A stretch of 64,000 bases of DNA from Verrucomicrobiota bacterium (GTDB lineage Bacteria > Verrucomicrobiota > Verrucomicrobiia > Limisphaerales > UBA9464): NCBI GenBank assembly GCA_947471985.1, contig CANIZL010000006.1, positions 40,155 to 104,154 on the forward strand, written 5' to 3'. The notes below the pieces were generated by a model, which saw only the letters and a list, made by a program, of their open reading frames with translations, made no database searches and was not told the DNA's origin. Each line of letters opens with the position of its first letter. The stretch's first letter is position 1. The position numbers and the translations under genes were made by a program. This document shows positions 42,310 through 51,952 of the stretch, one piece after another.

Positions 42310-45093
42310 ATGAAACATTCTGCTTTTGCCAATGGGGTCGGGCTGCCGGCGGTCCGGTGGTTGAAGACCTGGGCTTCGGTCGCGGCCGCCGGCCTTCTGG
42401 TCGGTTCCCTGAGCGCGGCCGACGGGACCCCACCCGCCGCCGGTCTGCCCGTGTTGAATCTGCCGCCGGTGGTCCGGATCGATGGCCCCGCCGTGATCAC
42501 TCGCGGGCCCAAGGACACCACCACGATCACGGCCACGGCGGCCGATGCCGACGGCGCGGTGAGTCTGGTGTCGTTCATCCTCGACGGGCATCGCATCTGG
42601 TCCGATGCCAATCCGCCTTATAGCACCTCGATCGGAACGCTCACCGTCGGCACCCACACGTTGTACGCGCAGGCAGTCGATAACCACCTTGCGACCGGCG
42701 TTTCCGCCAAAATCATCCTGCAGGTCGTGGCGGGTCCGGAGTTGCCCGAAGTGGCATTGACGACGGATGACAGCACCGCGGCCGAGGCGGATCCAACGAA
42801 CATCCTGAAGTTCACTCTGACGCGCACCGGGTCGGCGGCGCTGCCCTTGCAGGTCTATTTCCAGACCGGCGGCACGGCCAAGCAGGACGTCGACTACAAT
42901 CTGATCGTGGACAGTGAGTTTACCTGGTGCCCGCTCTGCGCCCGTCCAACCCGTCCACCGCTGGGAAACTTTGTCGAATTTCCGGCCGGTGTGAGCCGGC
43001 TGCAGTTTGGCGCCCGCGCTCTGCCGGATGATTTGAACGAGGGAACGGAAACCGTGAGCGTGAGTTTGATTTCACCACCGGACACCCGGGAGTGCGTGAA
43101 GTGTCCGCCGCTGCCGGCGACCTATACAATCAAGCCGTTTGCCACGGGGTGGGGGACGATCGTTGACGCCTTCGTGCCGCCGCTGCAGGGACAGGTGCGC
43201 TGGATCCGCCCCAACGAGGGGCAGCGGTTTGATGCCGGTGTGGACCTGCGGTTGGAAGTGCTGGCGAGTGCCAATCGCGGCTTCGTGGACAGTGTGGAGT
43301 TTTTGGTCAATGGCGTGGTGGTGGGAAAATCCGTGGTCGCGTGCGCGGCCTGCGATCTGATGTTCCCTCCGGGAATGCCCCTGCGACATGGTTTGATGTG
43401 GAGCAATGTCGTTGCCGGCGATTACACGTTGGAAGCGGTTGGCTGGGTGGGTGCCAATCGATTGCCGCCCGTGGCGCGGAAGATTCAGGTCGGACCGCCG
43501 CTGGTATTGCCCACGGTCACGGTCACGGCCACCCGACCGACCACTAGTGAGCCCAATCCATTGGCCCGGATGATTCCGGTGGATTTTATCCTTCAGCGCA
43601 CGGGGCCAACCAATCACGCCGTGCGGGTGCGCTATTCGCTGAGCGGTACGGCCCGCAACGGCCGGGATTATGCCTTTTTGGATGGTGACGCGACGATGGC
43701 CGCGGGTGCGGTAACCCGGGCAATCCGCCTGGAACCGTTGTCCGACCGATTGAAGGAACCGGCGGAAACTGTGGTGCTCACGCTGCGGACGGATCGTGAC
43801 TACCGAATTGGTGCGGCCGCTTCGGCCACGGTGACGATTGAAGATGTGCCGCCTATGGAACCGACCAATCCGCCGCCCGCGGTGAGCATTGTTTTCGTGC
43901 AACCCAAGCCGGACGCGCATGTGCTCACCGCCGCCGAAGTGCCAATCCAAGTGACGGCGCGCGACAACGCCGGATATTTTTCGACGGTGGAGTTTTTGGC
44001 GGATGGCGTCAGCCTGGGAGTCTCCCAACTGAACTTCTTTCGTGCGCCGGATGATGGCACTCCGATTGAACACACCCTTGTTTGGAAGGCGCCGGCGGTC
44101 GGGCTTCACAAACTCATGGCCCGGGGCAAATCCTCGCGGGGCGCGGCCGCATCCGCAGAAATCACGGTGCACGTGGATTCCCTTCCCGTGGATCCACCCC
44201 CGATCGCCCATCCGGCGGATGGACTGCCGTCGGATTTCCTGCTGACTGCGGAGGAGGTGGGCAATTATGCCGCTGCCTGGAAATTGGGTGCGGCGTGGGC
44301 GATCGCGCCGAGCCCGGTACCGGTGAGTTATGTGACGCGGGCCGGCTTTTTGCGCAGTTCCGGTGGCGCGTACCGCTATGATCCGATGATTGCCACCGCT
44401 CCGCTTTATTGGGTGCCCGGCAACCCGGTGAAACCCGTGGCGGGCGCGGCTGAGGTTCGTGCGGCCCTGCTGGCCGCCGATGCCTCGGCACCGGCCGATC
44501 CGGCGGTCAACGACTTGCCGGCCGCGACCCCGGTGAACGCGGTGGTGGCGGAAATCACGGGCATCTCCGCCAGTACGGCGGGTACTTTGAAACTGCGCGT
44601 CACACTCGCGACGGATACGAAAGCCTGGGCGGTGGAAGAGACCGTCGGTCCGGGCGACGTGGTGACCGACGTCAGTGAAGGAGGACGTTGGGATGCGGTG
44701 GCGGGCGTCATTCGGTGGGGACCTTTCTATGACACGCTGGACCGCCCGCTTTCGGCGGTGGTGACGCGGGATCTGCCGCTGCGGATGACCGGCGTGGCGT
44801 CCTTCGATGGCGTGGACCAACGCATCCCGCATCAACTCACGCCGCCGCCCCTGCCGGGAGGCGCCAGCGTGGCGCCGCGGATTGCTTCCGCCCGGACGCT
44901 CGACAGTGGAGCGGTCCAATTGCTCATGGTCGATGATTCGGCCGGCGGTTGCGATCTCGAAGTCAGTACGGACATGGTGTCGTGGGAAAAAATCGGCCAG
45001 ATGGAAGCCGGCGCGGAGTGCACCACGCATCTGGATACGGACGCCGACGAAACGCCGATGCGTTTCTACCGGGTGGTGCGGCATTCGCCGTAA
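42310..45093 (+). CDS. Secreted Calx-beta/Ig-like surface protein with three CxxC motifs
   Basis: A 927-residue exported protein. The leader (WLKTWASVAAAGLLVGSLSA) precedes Ig-like domain 1 (~52-140), Calx-beta 1 (~147-285), Ig-like 2 (~297-395), Calx-beta 2 (~402-512, RYSLSGTARNGRDYAFLDGD), Ig-like 3 (~523-625), a dockerin/EF-like segment (~630-705, DFLLTAEEVGNYAAAWKLG) and a C-terminal module ending RFYRVVRHSP. CxxC pairs at 207/210, 262/265 and 345/348 are odd for this class. The likely role is an extracellular adhesin or matrix component, perhaps calcium-dependent. The ATG at 42310 is chosen because it opens the signal peptide; the same frame extends 14 codons upstream. Confidence 0.85.
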   Translation: MKHSAFANGVGLPAVRWLKTWASVAAAGLLVGSLSAADGTPPAAGLPVLNLPPVVRIDGPAVITRGPKDTTTITATAADADGAVSLVSFILDGHRIWSDANPPYSTSIGTLTVGTHTLYAQAVDNHLATGVSAKIILQVVAGPELPEVALTTDDSTAAEADPTNILKFTLTRTGSAALPLQVYFQTGGTAKQDVDYNLIVDSEFTWCPLCARPTRPPLGNFVEFPAGVSRLQFGARALPDDLNEGTETVSVSLISPPDTRECVKCPPLPATYTIKPFATGWGTIVDAFVPPLQGQVRWIRPNEGQRFDAGVDLRLEVLASANRGFVDSVEFLVNGVVVGKSVVACAACDLMFPPGMPLRHGLMWSNVVAGDYTLEAVGWVGANRLPPVARKIQVGPPLVLPTVTVTATRPTTSEPNPLARMIPVDFILQRTGPTNHAVRVRYSLSGTARNGRDYAFLDGDATMAAGAVTRAIRLEPLSDRLKEPAETVVLTLRTDRDYRIGAAASATVTIEDVPPMEPTNPPPAVSIVFVQPKPDAHVLTAAEVPIQVTARDNAGYFSTVEFLADGVSLGVSQLNFFRAPDDGTPIEHTLVWKAPAVGLHKLMARGKSSRGAAASAEITVHVDSLPVDPPPIAHPADGLPSDFLLTAEEVGNYAAAWKLGAAWAIAPSPVPVSYVTRAGFLRSSGGAYRYDPMIATAPLYWVPGNPVKPVAGAAEVRAALLAADASAPADPAVNDLPAATPVNAVVAEITGISASTAGTLKLRVTLATDTKAWAVEETVGPGDVVTDVSEGGRWDAVAGVIRWGPFYDTLDRPLSAVVTRDLPLRMTGVASFDGVDQRIPHQLTPPPLPGGASVAPRIASARTLDSGAVQLLMVDDSAGGCDLEVSTDMVSWEKIGQMEAGAECTTHLDTDADETPMRFYRVVRHSP

Positions 45094-45232
45094 TCGTCGG
45101 GACGGGGGCTCACGCCTTCGGGAAATGGGGCAGCGGTTGCGGCGGGAGTTGAATCGCCGCCGCGATCCGCGGTTTTTGATCGCCAGGTCTTACCGTGAAT
45201 TGATTTGGGGCACCGCCGATCCATGGTGGCGG

Positions 45233-46465
45233 ATGCCATTTATGTCCTGCCGCCGCGCGGGTCTCTGTATCGCGTGGATCCTCGGGCTGTTTGCCGTCGC
45301 CCTAACCCGGGCGGAAACTCCGACCCTCGTTCGCGAAGACATCTTCCCGCCGGAGCCCTGGCATAATCACGCGTCCTGTGTGGTCGAATCGCCGCGTGGA
45401 GATTTGATCGTCTGCTGGTTTCACGGGACGGGGGAACGCAAAGCGGATGACGTGCGGGTGGAAGGGGCGCGCCTTCGTCGCGGTTCCCGCCAGTGGAGCG
45501 AGCGCTTTGTCTTCGCCGACACCCCGGAGTTTCCGGATTGCAATCCGTGTCTGCTGGTGGATCCGCGGGGGCAGCTCTGGTTGTTCCACATCACCATCAC
45601 CGCCAATCTTTGGGAATCCGCGGTGCTCAAGTATCGGGTGTCGTCGGACTATCACCGGGCCGGTGCACCGAAATGGCATGCCAGTGAAGTGCTCCACGTG
45701 AAGCCCGGACCGGAATTTGATGCCGCGGTGGGTCGGGCACTGCCCGGGTTGGCGACGGAAGTGGCGGCGCGGACGCCGGAGTTATCCGTCCGGGAACGCC
45801 GGGAAGTGCAGGATTATCTGGACGCGTTTCGCGAGCACACCACCAATACGTTCTATCGGCGGATCGGTTGGATGCCGCGGGCCCATCCGGTGATGATCGA
45901 TTCCCACCGCTTGGTGTTGCCCCTGTATCACGACGGCTTTTCGTGCGGGCTCTTCGCCATCACGGACGATTGGGGTTCGAACTGGCATGTCAGCGCGCCG
46001 GTGATCGGAGGGGGCAATGTGCAGCCGAGCGTGGTCGCCCGTCGCGATGGTTCGCTCTACACCCTGATGCGGGATAACGGTCCGCCGCCGAAGCGGGCGA
46101 TGCAGGCGGAATCGAAGGATCGCGGGGAAACCTGGTCCCCGGTAACGGACAGCATCCTGCCGAACCCCGGGTCAGGCCTGGAAGTCATCGCCCTCCGCAG
46201 CGGGAAATGGTTGGCCGTGGGCAACGATACGGAGGACGGACGGCATTCCCTGGCGGTGTGGCTGAGTGCGGATGAAGGCCGCACGTGGAGTTGGAAACGC
46301 CACGTGGAATTGGTGGCGCCGGGCACCGCAGGATTTGGTTATCCGAGCGTGATGCAGGCGAAGAACGGCGAGATCCACCTGACCTACAGCTTCAGTCGCG
46401 AAGGGCGCTCGACGATTCGTCATGCGCACTTTCCCGAAGCCTGGGCGCTGTCCCCGGAACCGTAG
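45233..46465 (+). CDS. Sialidase-family (BNR) secreted protein
   Basis: A 410-residue protein with a signal peptide (RAGLCIAWILGLFAVALTRA) and a six-bladed propeller-type sialidase fold resembling COG4692 'predicted neuraminidase'. RGDLIVCWFHGTGERKADD, NPCLLVDPRGQLWLFHI, Asp-box-like SADEGRTWSWKR and IHLTYSFSR are visible. Members cleave or bind glycans, but the substrate is uncertain. The start at 45233 gives the best leader; the frame is open further upstream, overlapping the previous gene, without family similarity. It lies 139 bp after the Calx-beta gene and may be co-transcribed. The C-terminus lacks the FYR module. Confidence 0.82.
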   Translation: MPFMSCRRAGLCIAWILGLFAVALTRAETPTLVREDIFPPEPWHNHASCVVESPRGDLIVCWFHGTGERKADDVRVEGARLRRGSRQWSERFVFADTPEFPDCNPCLLVDPRGQLWLFHITITANLWESAVLKYRVSSDYHRAGAPKWHASEVLHVKPGPEFDAAVGRALPGLATEVAARTPELSVRERREVQDYLDAFREHTTNTFYRRIGWMPRAHPVMIDSHRLVLPLYHDGFSCGLFAITDDWGSNWHVSAPVIGGGNVQPSVVARRDGSLYTLMRDNGPPPKRAMQAESKDRGETWSPVTDSILPNPGSGLEVIALRSGKWLAVGNDTEDGRHSLAVWLSADEGRTWSWKRHVELVAPGTAGFGYPSVMQAKNGEIHLTYSFSREGRSTIRHAHFPEAWALSPEP

Positions 46466-46495
46466 GACCGGAACCGGGGACCGCCAGTTACTGTC

Positions 46496-47785
46496 CTAAC
46501 GTTGTGCCATGAGCGCTTCCACGGCGTCGGCGTCGAGCGGGATGTCCGCCATCAAATCTACGTTGCCGCCCGCGCGTACGACGATGTCGTTTTCGAGCCG
46601 CACAGCGAAACCCTCTTTCCGCAGATAGATCGCGGGTTCCACGGTCATCACCCAGCCTTCCTGCATCGGCTCGGTCGTCAGACCCACATCGTGCACGTCG
46701 AGGCCGATCGGGTGTCCGACGCCGTGCATGAAGAACTCCTTGTAGGCGGGCTTCTCGGGATCCTGATCCCGGATCTGTTGCAGGGTGAGCAAACCGAGAT
46801 CCACGCATTCGCGCTCGACGAGATCCTCCGCCTGCTTCTGCCAGTCCCGAATCCGTCGTCCGGGCGCCAGGCCATCGATGCATCCGCGCAGGACGCGCAG
46901 GACTGCGTCGTAGACTTTGCGTTGCCGGGGCGTGAAACGGCCGTTGACGGGAATGGTGCGGGTCAGATCCGACTGATAGCAGGCCCGCTGGGCGGCGACG
47001 TCCAGCAACAGGAGATCGCCGTCGGCGCAGGGACGATCGTTCTCAATGTAATGCAGCACGCAGGCGTTGGCGCCGCTGGCGATGATAGGGGTGTAGGCAA
47101 AGCTGCCACCGGCGCGGGCGAATTCGTGGAGGAACTCGGCTTCCACCTCCATCTCATTGACCCCGGGACGAACGAAGCGCGCCACGCGTTCGAAGCCGCG
47201 ATGGGTGAGGTCGCAGGCTTCGCGAATCAGTCGCACCTCGATGTCGGACTTCACCGAGCGCAGTTGGTGAAGTTCCCGGGCGAGCCGGTGATACTGGTGC
47301 AACGGATACTCGTTTTGCACCTGTTTCACGAAGCGGCTCTCCCGGGTTTCCACCTCGCATTGGGCGCGCTTGTGTTCGTTGGAATTGAGGTAGATCTGAT
47401 CCGCCTCGCACATCAGACGGCGGTAGATGCCGGGAAACTCCGACAACCAGTGGACGCGGTCGATGCCGGTCAGTTTCCGGGCCTCGTCCTTGGTGAGTTT
47501 GTGGCCTTCCCAGATGGAGATGAGTTCGCTGGTTTCCCGGAGGAACAGCATCTCGCGGTGCTTCGGATCCTCGGCATCGGGATAGAGCACGAGAATCGAT
47601 TCCTCCTGCTGCACGCCGGTGAGGTAGAAGAGATCGGAATTCGGTACGAGCCGCAGGGTGCCGTCGGCGTTGGTGGGGAAGATGTCGTTGGAATTGACGA
47701 ACGCGATGCTGTTGGGCAACAGGCGGCGCGCCAGGCGGGCGCGGTTTTCCACGAACAACGAGGTAGGGATCGGAGCGTGACGCAT
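46496..47785 (-). CDS. pepP: Xaa-Pro aminopeptidase (M24B)
   Basis: A 429-residue metallopeptidase releasing N-terminal residues before proline. The AMP_N domain (~1-150) includes NSDLFYLTGVQQEESILVL. The 'pita-bread' domain holds the dinuclear-metal ligands: Asp in LLLLDVAA, Asp in SDLTRTIPVNG, His in FFMHGVGHPIGLDVHD, Glu in MTVEPAIYL and Glu in VRLENDIVV. All five are present, so it should be active. The start is the ATG at 47785 (MRHAPIPTS); the frame is open upstream into the kinase gene but without similarity. It follows the sensor kinase by 49 bp and is convergent with the sialidase gene. Confidence 0.94.
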   Translation of the reverse strand: MRHAPIPTSLFVENRARLARRLLPNSIAFVNSNDIFPTNADGTLRLVPNSDLFYLTGVQQEESILVLYPDAEDPKHREMLFLRETSELISIWEGHKLTKDEARKLTGIDRVHWLSEFPGIYRRLMCEADQIYLNSNEHKRAQCEVETRESRFVKQVQNEYPLHQYHRLARELHQLRSVKSDIEVRLIREACDLTHRGFERVARFVRPGVNEMEVEAEFLHEFARAGGSFAYTPIIASGANACVLHYIENDRPCADGDLLLLDVAAQRACYQSDLTRTIPVNGRFTPRQRKVYDAVLRVLRGCIDGLAPGRRIRDWQKQAEDLVERECVDLGLLTLQQIRDQDPEKPAYKEFFMHGVGHPIGLDVHDVGLTTEPMQEGWVMTVEPAIYLRKEGFAVRLENDIVVRAGGNVDLMADIPLDADAVEALMAQR

Positions 47786-47834
47786 GGGCGGGAGGGTGCC
47801 CGCTTTGGGGTCGCAGGCAATGGCGGGAGCGCGC

Positions 47835-48956
47835 TTACTTCGCGGGTTTTTCCCAGGGCAGGTGCACGATGACCCACAGCCCCCGGGAGCCGTCCGGAGG
47901 AGCCCGGAAATCGATCGTTCCGGCCGCGCCATAAAGTTGTCGCAGGCGGAGGCGGACATTGGCGGTACCCACGCCGCCTTCAGCTGAGACACCGGGCGGC
48001 AGACCGCAGCCATCGTCCCGCACTTCCAAACAGAGCCGGCCATCGGTCGCCCGGGCGGAGCGCAGGGTCACAGTGCCACCGTCGGCCAAGGGTTCGAGTC
48101 CGTGTTGAATGGCATTCTCCACCAGGGGCTGTAACAGGAGGTTGGGCACCATCGCCTCGAGCGTGCCGGGTTCCAGTTCCCGCCGGACCTGAACGCGGTC
48201 TCCAAAACGCATCTGTTCCAAAGCCAGATAACGGTCGAGAAAACCCAGTTCGTCCCGCAGCGATACGCGGGTTTCGTGGCCGCGATCCACCACGTGGCGG
48301 AGCAGCCCGGCCAGTTTCATCAGCATGGCGTCGGCGCGATCGACGTCGCGGTACATGAGGGTCGCAATTCCGTTCAGGGCATTAAACAGGAAGTGGGGAT
48401 TCAACTGCATCTGCAGGGCGTGCAGGCGGGCGGAAGTGAGGCGGCCTTCGAGTTCGAGGAGGCGGCGTTCGCGTTCCTGCAGGCTCTCCGCGTAGGCGAC
48501 GGCGTGGGCGCCGGTGACCACCACCCAATAGACCAGCACGTTGAAAAAGAACGTCGCCACCACGACGTTATGCAGCACCTCGCCGAAGGGCCGGCCGGAG
48601 CCCGATGATAAAAATACCTCCGCCAGTCCGGCCCGAAGCAGGATCCAAACCAGGGAGAAGACCATGCCCGCCACGAGATGCAGGCTGAGCCGCAAGCCCC
48701 AGTGCGGACCGGCCAGATTGAAGCGGCGGGCGAGGCGGATGGCTCCGAGCGACAGCACGGCGAACGCATACCAGTCGGCCAGCGCCCCGATCATGGAATC
48801 CGTCCAGGCGACCGGCCGGCCGATCTTGGCCGAAGTGAGGTAATGCTGTCCGGCGAAGGCCAGGGCGATCAGCGTCCAGAGCCCGACATAAATCGCCGCC
48901 CACCGCCCATACCGACGGATCAATCCGCGCCCGGCGTCAGTCCGCGTCGGATCCAT
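47835..48956 (-). CDS. LytS/YehU-type sensor histidine kinase
   Basis: A 373-residue kinase of the His_kinase (PF06580) class. An N-terminal region with four membrane segments (~18-150) is followed by a coiled coil (ESLQERERRLLELEGRL), the phosphoacceptor block ALQMQLNPHFLFNALNGI (His188) and an HATPase with N-box PLVENAIQHGLEPL and G-box DDGCGLPPG. Such kinases normally pair with LytTR response regulators. None is adjacent; pepP follows instead. The signal sensed is unknown. Confidence 0.92.
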   Translation of the reverse strand: MDPTRTDAGRGLIRRYGRWAAIYVGLWTLIALAFAGQHYLTSAKIGRPVAWTDSMIGALADWYAFAVLSLGAIRLARRFNLAGPHWGLRLSLHLVAGMVFSLVWILLRAGLAEVFLSSGSGRPFGEVLHNVVVATFFFNVLVYWVVVTGAHAVAYAESLQERERRLLELEGRLTSARLHALQMQLNPHFLFNALNGIATLMYRDVDRADAMLMKLAGLLRHVVDRGHETRVSLRDELGFLDRYLALEQMRFGDRVQVRRELEPGTLEAMVPNLLLQPLVENAIQHGLEPLADGGTVTLRSARATDGRLCLEVRDDGCGLPPGVSAEGGVGTANVRLRLRQLYGAAGTIDFRAPPDGSRGLWVIVHLPWEKPAK

Positions 48957-49048
48957 GGGGGGGAGATTGGCGGGTCAGAGTGCCGAGGGAACCGGAGCAG
49001 CCCGGTGAGGGGAAATCCGTCCCCGGCGCTCCGTTCCGTTTCATTTCG

Positions 49049-51076
49049 TTACCAGATCTTGGCGCGCAGTTCCGGGGCGCGGTACATCGGTTCGCCCGGC
49101 TTGATATCAAACGCCTGGTAGAATTCCGGCAGGTTCACGTGCGGTCCGATGGCACGGTACTGACCCGGGCTGTGCGGATCCACGGTCAACCGGCGGATGA
49201 GTTCCGCCTCCCGCCAGTTGGTGCGCCACAATTGGGCCAGACTGATGAAGAAGCGTTGTTCGGGAGTGAAACCGTCGAGGTTCTTGCGCTTGGCGGGATC
49301 CTTGGCGAGCGCGCGTTGGAGCGCTTCGTAGGCCACGCTGGCGCCGCCGAGGTCGGCGATGTTTTCCCCAAGGGTCAATTGGCCGTTCACCTTGCGGCCG
49401 GGAAGCGGCTCGTAGCTGTTGAATTGATCGACCAACTTCTTCGCCCGGCCTTCGAACTCCTTCGCATCAGACTCGGACCACCAGTCATTCAGGTTGCCCT
49501 CGGCGTCGAACTGGCGGCCCTGGTCATCGTAGCCGTGGGTGATCTCGTGACCGATCACCACGCCGATGGCGCCGTAGTTCAAGGCGTCGTCGGCCTTGAG
49601 GTCAAAGAACGGCGGTTGCAGGATCGCGGCCGGGAAGACGATTTCATTCTGCAACGGGTTGAAGTACGCGTTCACCGTCTGCGGGGTCATGTGCCATTCC
49701 AACCGATCCACCGCGCGACCGACCTGGGCGATCTGGCGGCGATTTTCAAAGAGGCTGGCCCGGCGGATATTGCCGAAATAATCGTCGCGTCGGATCTCGA
49801 CCTTGGAGTAATCGCGGAAGGATGCGGGATGGCCGATCTTGCGGGTGAAGCGGTCGAACTTGGCCAGCGCCTTTTGGCGGGTGGGCTCGCTCATCCATTC
49901 GAGTTTGCCCAGACGGTCCTTGAACACGGCTTGGAGGTTATCGACCAGTTCGTTCATCCGGGCGCGGGCGGCGGGCGGGAAATGTTTTTCCACGTACATC
50001 CGGCCCAGTGCCTCGCCCAGAGCGCCGTCCACCAACTTGGCGGAGCGCTGCCAGCGGGGTTCCTGCTGCGGTTGGCCCCGCAGGGTGGTGCCGTAGAACG
50101 CGAAGGTTTCCGTGGCTGGCGCCGCGTGCAGGAAGGACGCCGCATTGTGCAGCACGTGCCAGCGCAGGTAGGTCTGGAAATCTGCCAGCGGACGCTCAGC
50201 CACCAGTTGATCCAGGCGGCTGAAGAAGTTGGTCTGGCCCACGATCGCCGAGGGCATTTTGCCGAGGCCCAATTCCCGGAAATAAACCGGCCACGGCAGA
50301 TGTGGCGTCAGCGTGCTCAACTCCGCCAGGGTGTGCTTGTGGTAATTGGCGTTGGGATCGCGCAATTCCACCCGGCTCTTGCTCGCCTTCGCCAATTCGG
50401 TTTCCAGACTCAGCACCGTGTCCGCCTGCCGTGCGGCCGATTCCGGGGTGTCCCCGAGCAGCCCGAGCATCTTGACGATATGAGCCCGGTAGCCTTCCCG
50501 CTGCTTTGCGAAGCCCTCGCTCAGGTAGTAGTCCCGGTCCGGCAATCCGAGGCCGCCCTGACTCAGGTGAAAGGCGTTGGTCCGACTGTTCTTGGCGTCC
50601 GCCGACGGGCCGCCGCCAAACAGGGAGCCCACATCGGTGAGATGGAGTTGCGCCGTCAGCCGCCAGAGGTCGGTGGTGTTCGTCAGGGCGGCGACCCGCT
50701 GGAGGTCGGCTTGAATCGGGGAGAAGCCCAGTCGTTCCAGTCGGTTGGTATCCATCGCCGCCGCGAAGAGATCCCCCACTTGATGCACATATTTGGGACC
50801 GCCCTTGGCGACCGATGCCTGCTCCAGCGTTTCGCGCAGCAGGAACCAGTTCCGCTCCTGCAATTCGTCGAAGCCCGACCAGCGGGCCTTGTCGCCCGGG
50901 ACCGGATTATTGCGGACCCAGTTCCCGGCGGCGAACTGGAAGAAATCGGTCCCCGGCGCCACGGAGCGATCCATGTTGTCGATGGAAAACCGCGGGATGG
51001 CCGGAGCGGCCGCAGTGTTCAGTGCCGCACAACCAACGACGACGGCGGCGGCCCAGCGGAGAAAATGGCACGTCAT
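49049..51076 (-). CDS. M13 (neprilysin-like) metallopeptidase
   Basis: A 675-residue secreted zinc peptidase. Signal-type N-terminus (LRWAAAVVVGCAALNTAAA), M13_N domain opening SVAPGTDFFQFAAGNWVRNN, and the catalytic domain with NAYFNPLQNEIVFPAAILQP, HEITH (His510/Glu511/His514) and ENIADLGG supplying the third ligand Glu571. The length and C-terminal W match the family (the conserved terminal CxVW is here KIW, lacking the Cys). It cleaves oligopeptides outside the cytoplasm. The start is taken at the ATG at 51076, since the longer frame is not similar. Downstream (92 bp) is the LytS-type kinase. Confidence 0.94.
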   Translation of the reverse strand: MTCHFLRWAAAVVVGCAALNTAAAPAIPRFSIDNMDRSVAPGTDFFQFAAGNWVRNNPVPGDKARWSGFDELQERNWFLLRETLEQASVAKGGPKYVHQVGDLFAAAMDTNRLERLGFSPIQADLQRVAALTNTTDLWRLTAQLHLTDVGSLFGGGPSADAKNSRTNAFHLSQGGLGLPDRDYYLSEGFAKQREGYRAHIVKMLGLLGDTPESAARQADTVLSLETELAKASKSRVELRDPNANYHKHTLAELSTLTPHLPWPVYFRELGLGKMPSAIVGQTNFFSRLDQLVAERPLADFQTYLRWHVLHNAASFLHAAPATETFAFYGTTLRGQPQQEPRWQRSAKLVDGALGEALGRMYVEKHFPPAARARMNELVDNLQAVFKDRLGKLEWMSEPTRQKALAKFDRFTRKIGHPASFRDYSKVEIRRDDYFGNIRRASLFENRRQIAQVGRAVDRLEWHMTPQTVNAYFNPLQNEIVFPAAILQPPFFDLKADDALNYGAIGVVIGHEITHGYDDQGRQFDAEGNLNDWWSESDAKEFEGRAKKLVDQFNSYEPLPGRKVNGQLTLGENIADLGGASVAYEALQRALAKDPAKRKNLDGFTPEQRFFISLAQLWRTNWREAELIRRLTVDPHSPGQYRAIGPHVNLPEFYQAFDIKPGEPMYRAPELRAKIW

Positions 51077-51083
51077 GCGCCGT

Positions 51084-51112
51084 ACCCTAACCGCATTCCC
51101 GGCCGGGGAAAA
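51084..51112 (-). promoter_or_regulatory. Candidate M13 peptidase promoter TTTTCC-N17-TAGGGT
   Basis: On the minus strand TTTTCC (51107-51112) and TAGGGT (51084-51089) are separated by 17 bp, with the -10-like element 7 bp before the ATG. The -35 is a poor match; the -10 form matches trxB and the 42310 gene. The short leader would make a near-leaderless mRNA. Confidence 0.3.
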
Positions 51113-51199
51113 CCGGAAGCGGCCGGGGACGGCTAAGGGCGGAATCGGTTTTCCCGTTCCCGGCTGGCGGGTCGCCGGGGGCCGGGCTATTTCCGCCCC

Positions 51200-51952
51200 A
51201 TGAAACTGATCTCCTGGAACGTCAATGGGCTGCGCGCGGTGCTGAAGAAGAATTTTCTCGAGTACCTCGATGCCGAGCAGCCGGACATCCTCTGCCTCCA
51301 GGAAACCAAATGTTCCCCGGATCAGGTGGAACAGCTTTGGCCCGGCCACTACACGACGTATTGGAATTCCGCGGAAAAGAAGGGGTATTCGGGCACGGCG
51401 ATTTTTACCCGCACGCGGCCACTGAAGGTGACCCAAGGCATTGGCATCGACGAGCACGATCACGAGGGCCGGGTGCTCACTGCCGAGTATCCCGACTTCC
51501 ATCTCGTCAACGTGTACGTGCCCAATTCCCAGCGGGAACTCACCCGGCTGCCGTACCGCCAGGTCTGGGATCGAGCCTTTTTGGCCTACCTCAAGAACCT
51601 GGAACGTTCCAAACCGGTGATCTTTTGCGGGGACCTCAATGTGGCCCACACGGAAATCGATCTGGCCAATCCCAAAGCGAACACCAAGAACCACGGCTTT
51701 ACCCCGGAGGAACGGGCGGGATTCAGTGCGCTCGTGGCGGCGGGGTTTATCGACACCTTCCGGGAGTTCGAAAAAGCCGGCGGACACTACACCTGGTGGA
51801 GTCCGATGTCCGGCGCCCGGGCGCGCAACGTGGGTTGGCGCATTGACTACTTCCTGCTCAGTGCGTCCCTGCGGTCGCGATTGCTAAAGGCGTATCACCA
51901 ACCGGAGATTCCGGGTTCCGACCACTGTCCGGTCGGTGTGTTGCTCAAATAG
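51200..51952 (+). CDS. xth: Exodeoxyribonuclease III
   Basis: A 250-residue Mg-dependent AP endonuclease/3'-5' exonuclease of the ExoIII family for base-excision repair. MKLISWNVNGLRAV (Asn ligand), LQETKCSPDQ (metal-binding Glu), VIFCGDLNVAHTEIDL (catalytic Asp/Asn), WRIDYFLLS and GSDHCPVGV (Asp-His pair) are all present. The ATG at 51200 begins the first strand. Its stop overlaps the stop of miaB by 8 bp on the opposite strand. Confidence 0.96.
   Translation: MKLISWNVNGLRAVLKKNFLEYLDAEQPDILCLQETKCSPDQVEQLWPGHYTTYWNSAEKKGYSGTAIFTRTRPLKVTQGIGIDEHDHEGRVLTAEYPDFHLVNVYVPNSQRELTRLPYRQVWDRAFLAYLKNLERSKPVIFCGDLNVAHTEIDLANPKANTKNHGFTPEERAGFSALVAAGFIDTFREFEKAGGHYTWWSPMSGARARNVGWRIDYFLLSASLRSRLLKAYHQPEIPGSDHCPVGVLLK

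Noticed and set aside
48980..51136. 718-codon plus-strand frame opposite the M13 peptidase
   Set aside because: Shadow of a gene with an intact HEITH/ENIAD active site.
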